A DNA stretch of 64,000 nucleotides from Coxiellaceae bacterium (GTDB taxonomy: Bacteria > Pseudomonadota > Gammaproteobacteria > Coxiellales > Coxiellaceae), in assembly GCA_029212885.1 (NCBI GenBank), contig JARGPC010000011.1:16352-80351 (forward strand), in the 5' to 3' direction. This document shows, piece after piece, positions 63,004-64,000 of the stretch. The notes under the pieces were generated by a model that saw nothing but the letters and a program-made list of their open reading frames with translations, made no database searches and had not been told where the DNA came from. The translations under genes and the position numbers were made by a program. The stretch's first letter is position 1. Each line of letters opens with the position of its first letter.

Positions 63004-63309
63004 ATGAGATATAATGTGAATGACTGGTATGTTGTGGTTACGCGTCGCGCACTTAAGCAAATTGGTCAGCTGCCATCATTAATTAAAGCTAGTACCTTGT
63101 TATTAATGCGTGACATTAAGTGTAATGGGCCTGGAACGAGTGGTAGGTGGAAGAATTGTGGCAAATTCAGAGGTATGAGGGGGGATAGGTACCATTGTCA
63201 TGTTTCTAAAGGGCGGCCAACATACGTTTGTTGTTGGCAGGTTATAAATAAAAAAATTAGAATTGTAGAGGTGTATTATGTCGGCACGTATGAAAAAGCC
63301 CCATACTGA
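63004..63309 (+). CDS. RelE/HigB-type toxin of a type II toxin-antitoxin system
   Basis: 101 residues from ATG 63004. The fold is read from VVVTRRALKQIGQLPSLIKA, GRWKNCGKFRGMRGDRYHCH and the terminal IVEVYYVGTYEKAPY, which fit RelE-like mRNA interferases. The toxin gene comes first, as in higBA, and overlaps the antitoxin by 32 bases. A longer in-frame start at 62923 would add a hydrophobic stretch of no known role. Confidence 0.8.
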   Translation: MRYNVNDWYVVVTRRALKQIGQLPSLIKASTLLLMRDIKCNGPGTSGRWKNCGKFRGMRGDRYHCHVSKGRPTYVCCWQVINKKIRIVEVYYVGTYEKAPY

Positions 63310-63637
63310 TCGTAATGCGCATGTTACTTGGCATGGTGATAAATACGCGATTCCGATTGGAGTGTTGCAGAAGTATAAAATTGATTTCTTTGAGCAAGAC
63401 ACGGTTACTGTCGAGGAGGCGTTCGCTGATATTATAGAAAAATATGGAGAGCCAGGTTGTTTGTTAAAAGGGCTTCGGAATAGAGAGGGATTAACCCAGG
63501 CTAAATTTGCCAAGCTATTAAATATTACTCAGGCAAACTTATCCGCCATGGAAAACGGTAAGCGTCCAATCGGACGTGATATGGCTAAACGCATTGCTAA
63601 AAAGTTTAAGCTCGATTACCGGCTATTTTTAGCATAA
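63278..63637 (+). CDS. HigA-type antitoxin with XRE helix-turn-helix
   Basis: 119 residues, GAGGTG before ATG 63278. C-terminal Xre-type HTH GLTQAKFAKLLNITQANLSA then MENGKRPIGRDMAKRIAKKF; the N-terminal part should wrap the toxin. It probably represses the operon through the palindrome at 62975-62995. Confidence 0.85.
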   Translation: MSARMKKPHTDRNAHVTWHGDKYAIPIGVLQKYKIDFFEQDTVTVEEAFADIIEKYGEPGCLLKGLRNREGLTQAKFAKLLNITQANLSAMENGKRPIGRDMAKRIAKKFKLDYRLFLA

Positions 63638-63645
63638 TTATTCTA

Positions 63646-63686
63646 AAACCACGTGATATTCTTTTTTTAGCTTCTGTATAATGCAT
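63646..63686. repeat. Imperfect 41-bp direct repeat, right of the toxin-antitoxin pair
   Basis: AAACCACGTGATATTC, T run, then TGTATAATGCAT; partner of 62916-62956. It contains a good extended -10 (TGTATAAT) with no matching gene directly downstream. Confidence 0.75.
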
Positions 63687-63783
63687 CAACATTACTTGCG
63701 CTTGACAATTTTGTTTTCAATGGCGACAAGGTGACGCTTATGAAGTAGAGATTGTGGATTATCACTGAGGAGGTACTTGTTAT

Positions 63784-63807
63784 GGTTCCATCACATTTCG
63801 ATACGCC
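63784..63807. mobile_element. IS-like terminal repeat before a transposase-like gene
   Basis: GTTCCATCACATTTCGATAC and following bases. Eighteen of 22 bases match 51419-51440. It lies 42 bases before the zinc-ribbon gene at the window edge, where an insertion-sequence end would be expected. The other end is outside the window. Confidence 0.5.
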
Positions 63808-63848
63808 AGACAGCGTTAACATACATTGCCCTTCGATAACCATATAAT

Positions 63849-64000
63849 ATGGTGTCAAATCTGTACTCGGAGATAATCATCAAATGCACTAATTGCAATT
63901 CAAGCAACGTGTTAAAGCGCAAAGTCATAACAAAACAAAGCTTGACTCAATACCAGTGTCGGTGCTGCGGTCAATATTTTAATGTTCGCAGCTCAACACC
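63849..64000 (+). CDS. N-terminus of a transposase-like protein with zinc ribbon (partial)
   Basis: Fifty codons to the window edge from ATG 63849 (GTG 63852 possible). The frame reads IKCTNCNSSNVLKRKVITKQ and QYQCRCCGQYFNVRS: a C-x2-C...C-x2-C zinc ribbon followed by Y-F-N-x-R, typical of the N-terminus of DDE transposases of several IS families. The catalytic domain is beyond the edge. Confidence 0.65.
   Translation, partial: MVSNLYSEIIIKCTNCNSSNVLKRKVITKQSLTQYQCRCCGQYFNVRSST

Overview
The window looks like a chromosomal segment of a gammaproteobacterium, most likely a host-associated member of the Legionellales (Legionella/Coxiella/Berkiella-like). The grounds are a complete-looking myo-inositol catabolism operon in the order iolT-iolG-iolC-iolB-iolD-iolE-iolG, carAB, cydABX, an orphan LuxR regulator, many MFS/POT permeases, several large orphan proteins that resemble secreted effectors, and interspersed palindromic repeats of the 'GGATCCCGG...GTCATCCCGG' and 'GTCATTGCGAGGAG' kinds. 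The genus assignment is inference; no rRNA or tRNA was seen.

Layout. 1-12 kb: end of a glutamine-synthetase-like gene, a voltage-gated-type channel with an odd selectivity filter, two large exported proteins (a six-unit beta-propeller and a 1083-residue protein with a possible TIM-barrel motif), a POT permease, an SDR/LysR divergent pair and a decayed locus. 12-26 kb: carAB, a 106-bp palindromic element, then the iol operon. Its IolC carries a C-terminal DUF2090 domain and it has an IolG paralogue at each end; no iolA is present, and no separate iolJ. 26-36 kb: accessory block with a Cys-rich membrane protein, an AaeB/AaeA-like efflux pair arranged divergently, an 861-residue protein with HAD-like motifs, a 544-residue protein with an H-Y-E pattern like ADP-ribosyltransferases, and a three-hairpin cassette between 112-bp direct repeats.

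36-50 kb: Bcr-type efflux with a TetR repressor and clear operator, a TrkA-type K+ channel, a TauE/SafE exporter with a YeiE-like LysR, greA, an EmrB-type MFS, the stand-alone enoyl-CoA hydratase half of a FadN-type enzyme, two tiny related secreted proteins, a tubulin-tyrosine-ligase-like ATP-grasp protein, and the cytochrome bd operon with a 30-codon third gene. 50-64 kb: another MFS, a secreted 2H-phosphoesterase-like gene between inverted 16-bp repeats, peptide deformylase (def), an AAA ATPase/DUF234 gene preceded by two strong palindromes and wedged against a truncated second def copy, an RND efflux operon, an orphan LuxR, a toxin-antitoxin pair flanked by imperfect 41-bp direct repeats, and the start of a transposase-like zinc-ribbon gene at the right edge.

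The best candidates for something undescribed are the ATPase/palindrome/def-duplication locus (54.1-56.2 kb), the inverted-repeat-bounded 2H-phosphoesterase (51.4-52.6 kb), the ART-like protein (33.4-35.1 kb) and the three-hairpin cassette (35.2-35.6 kb). All similarity statements come from reading motifs by eye; no database search was run.
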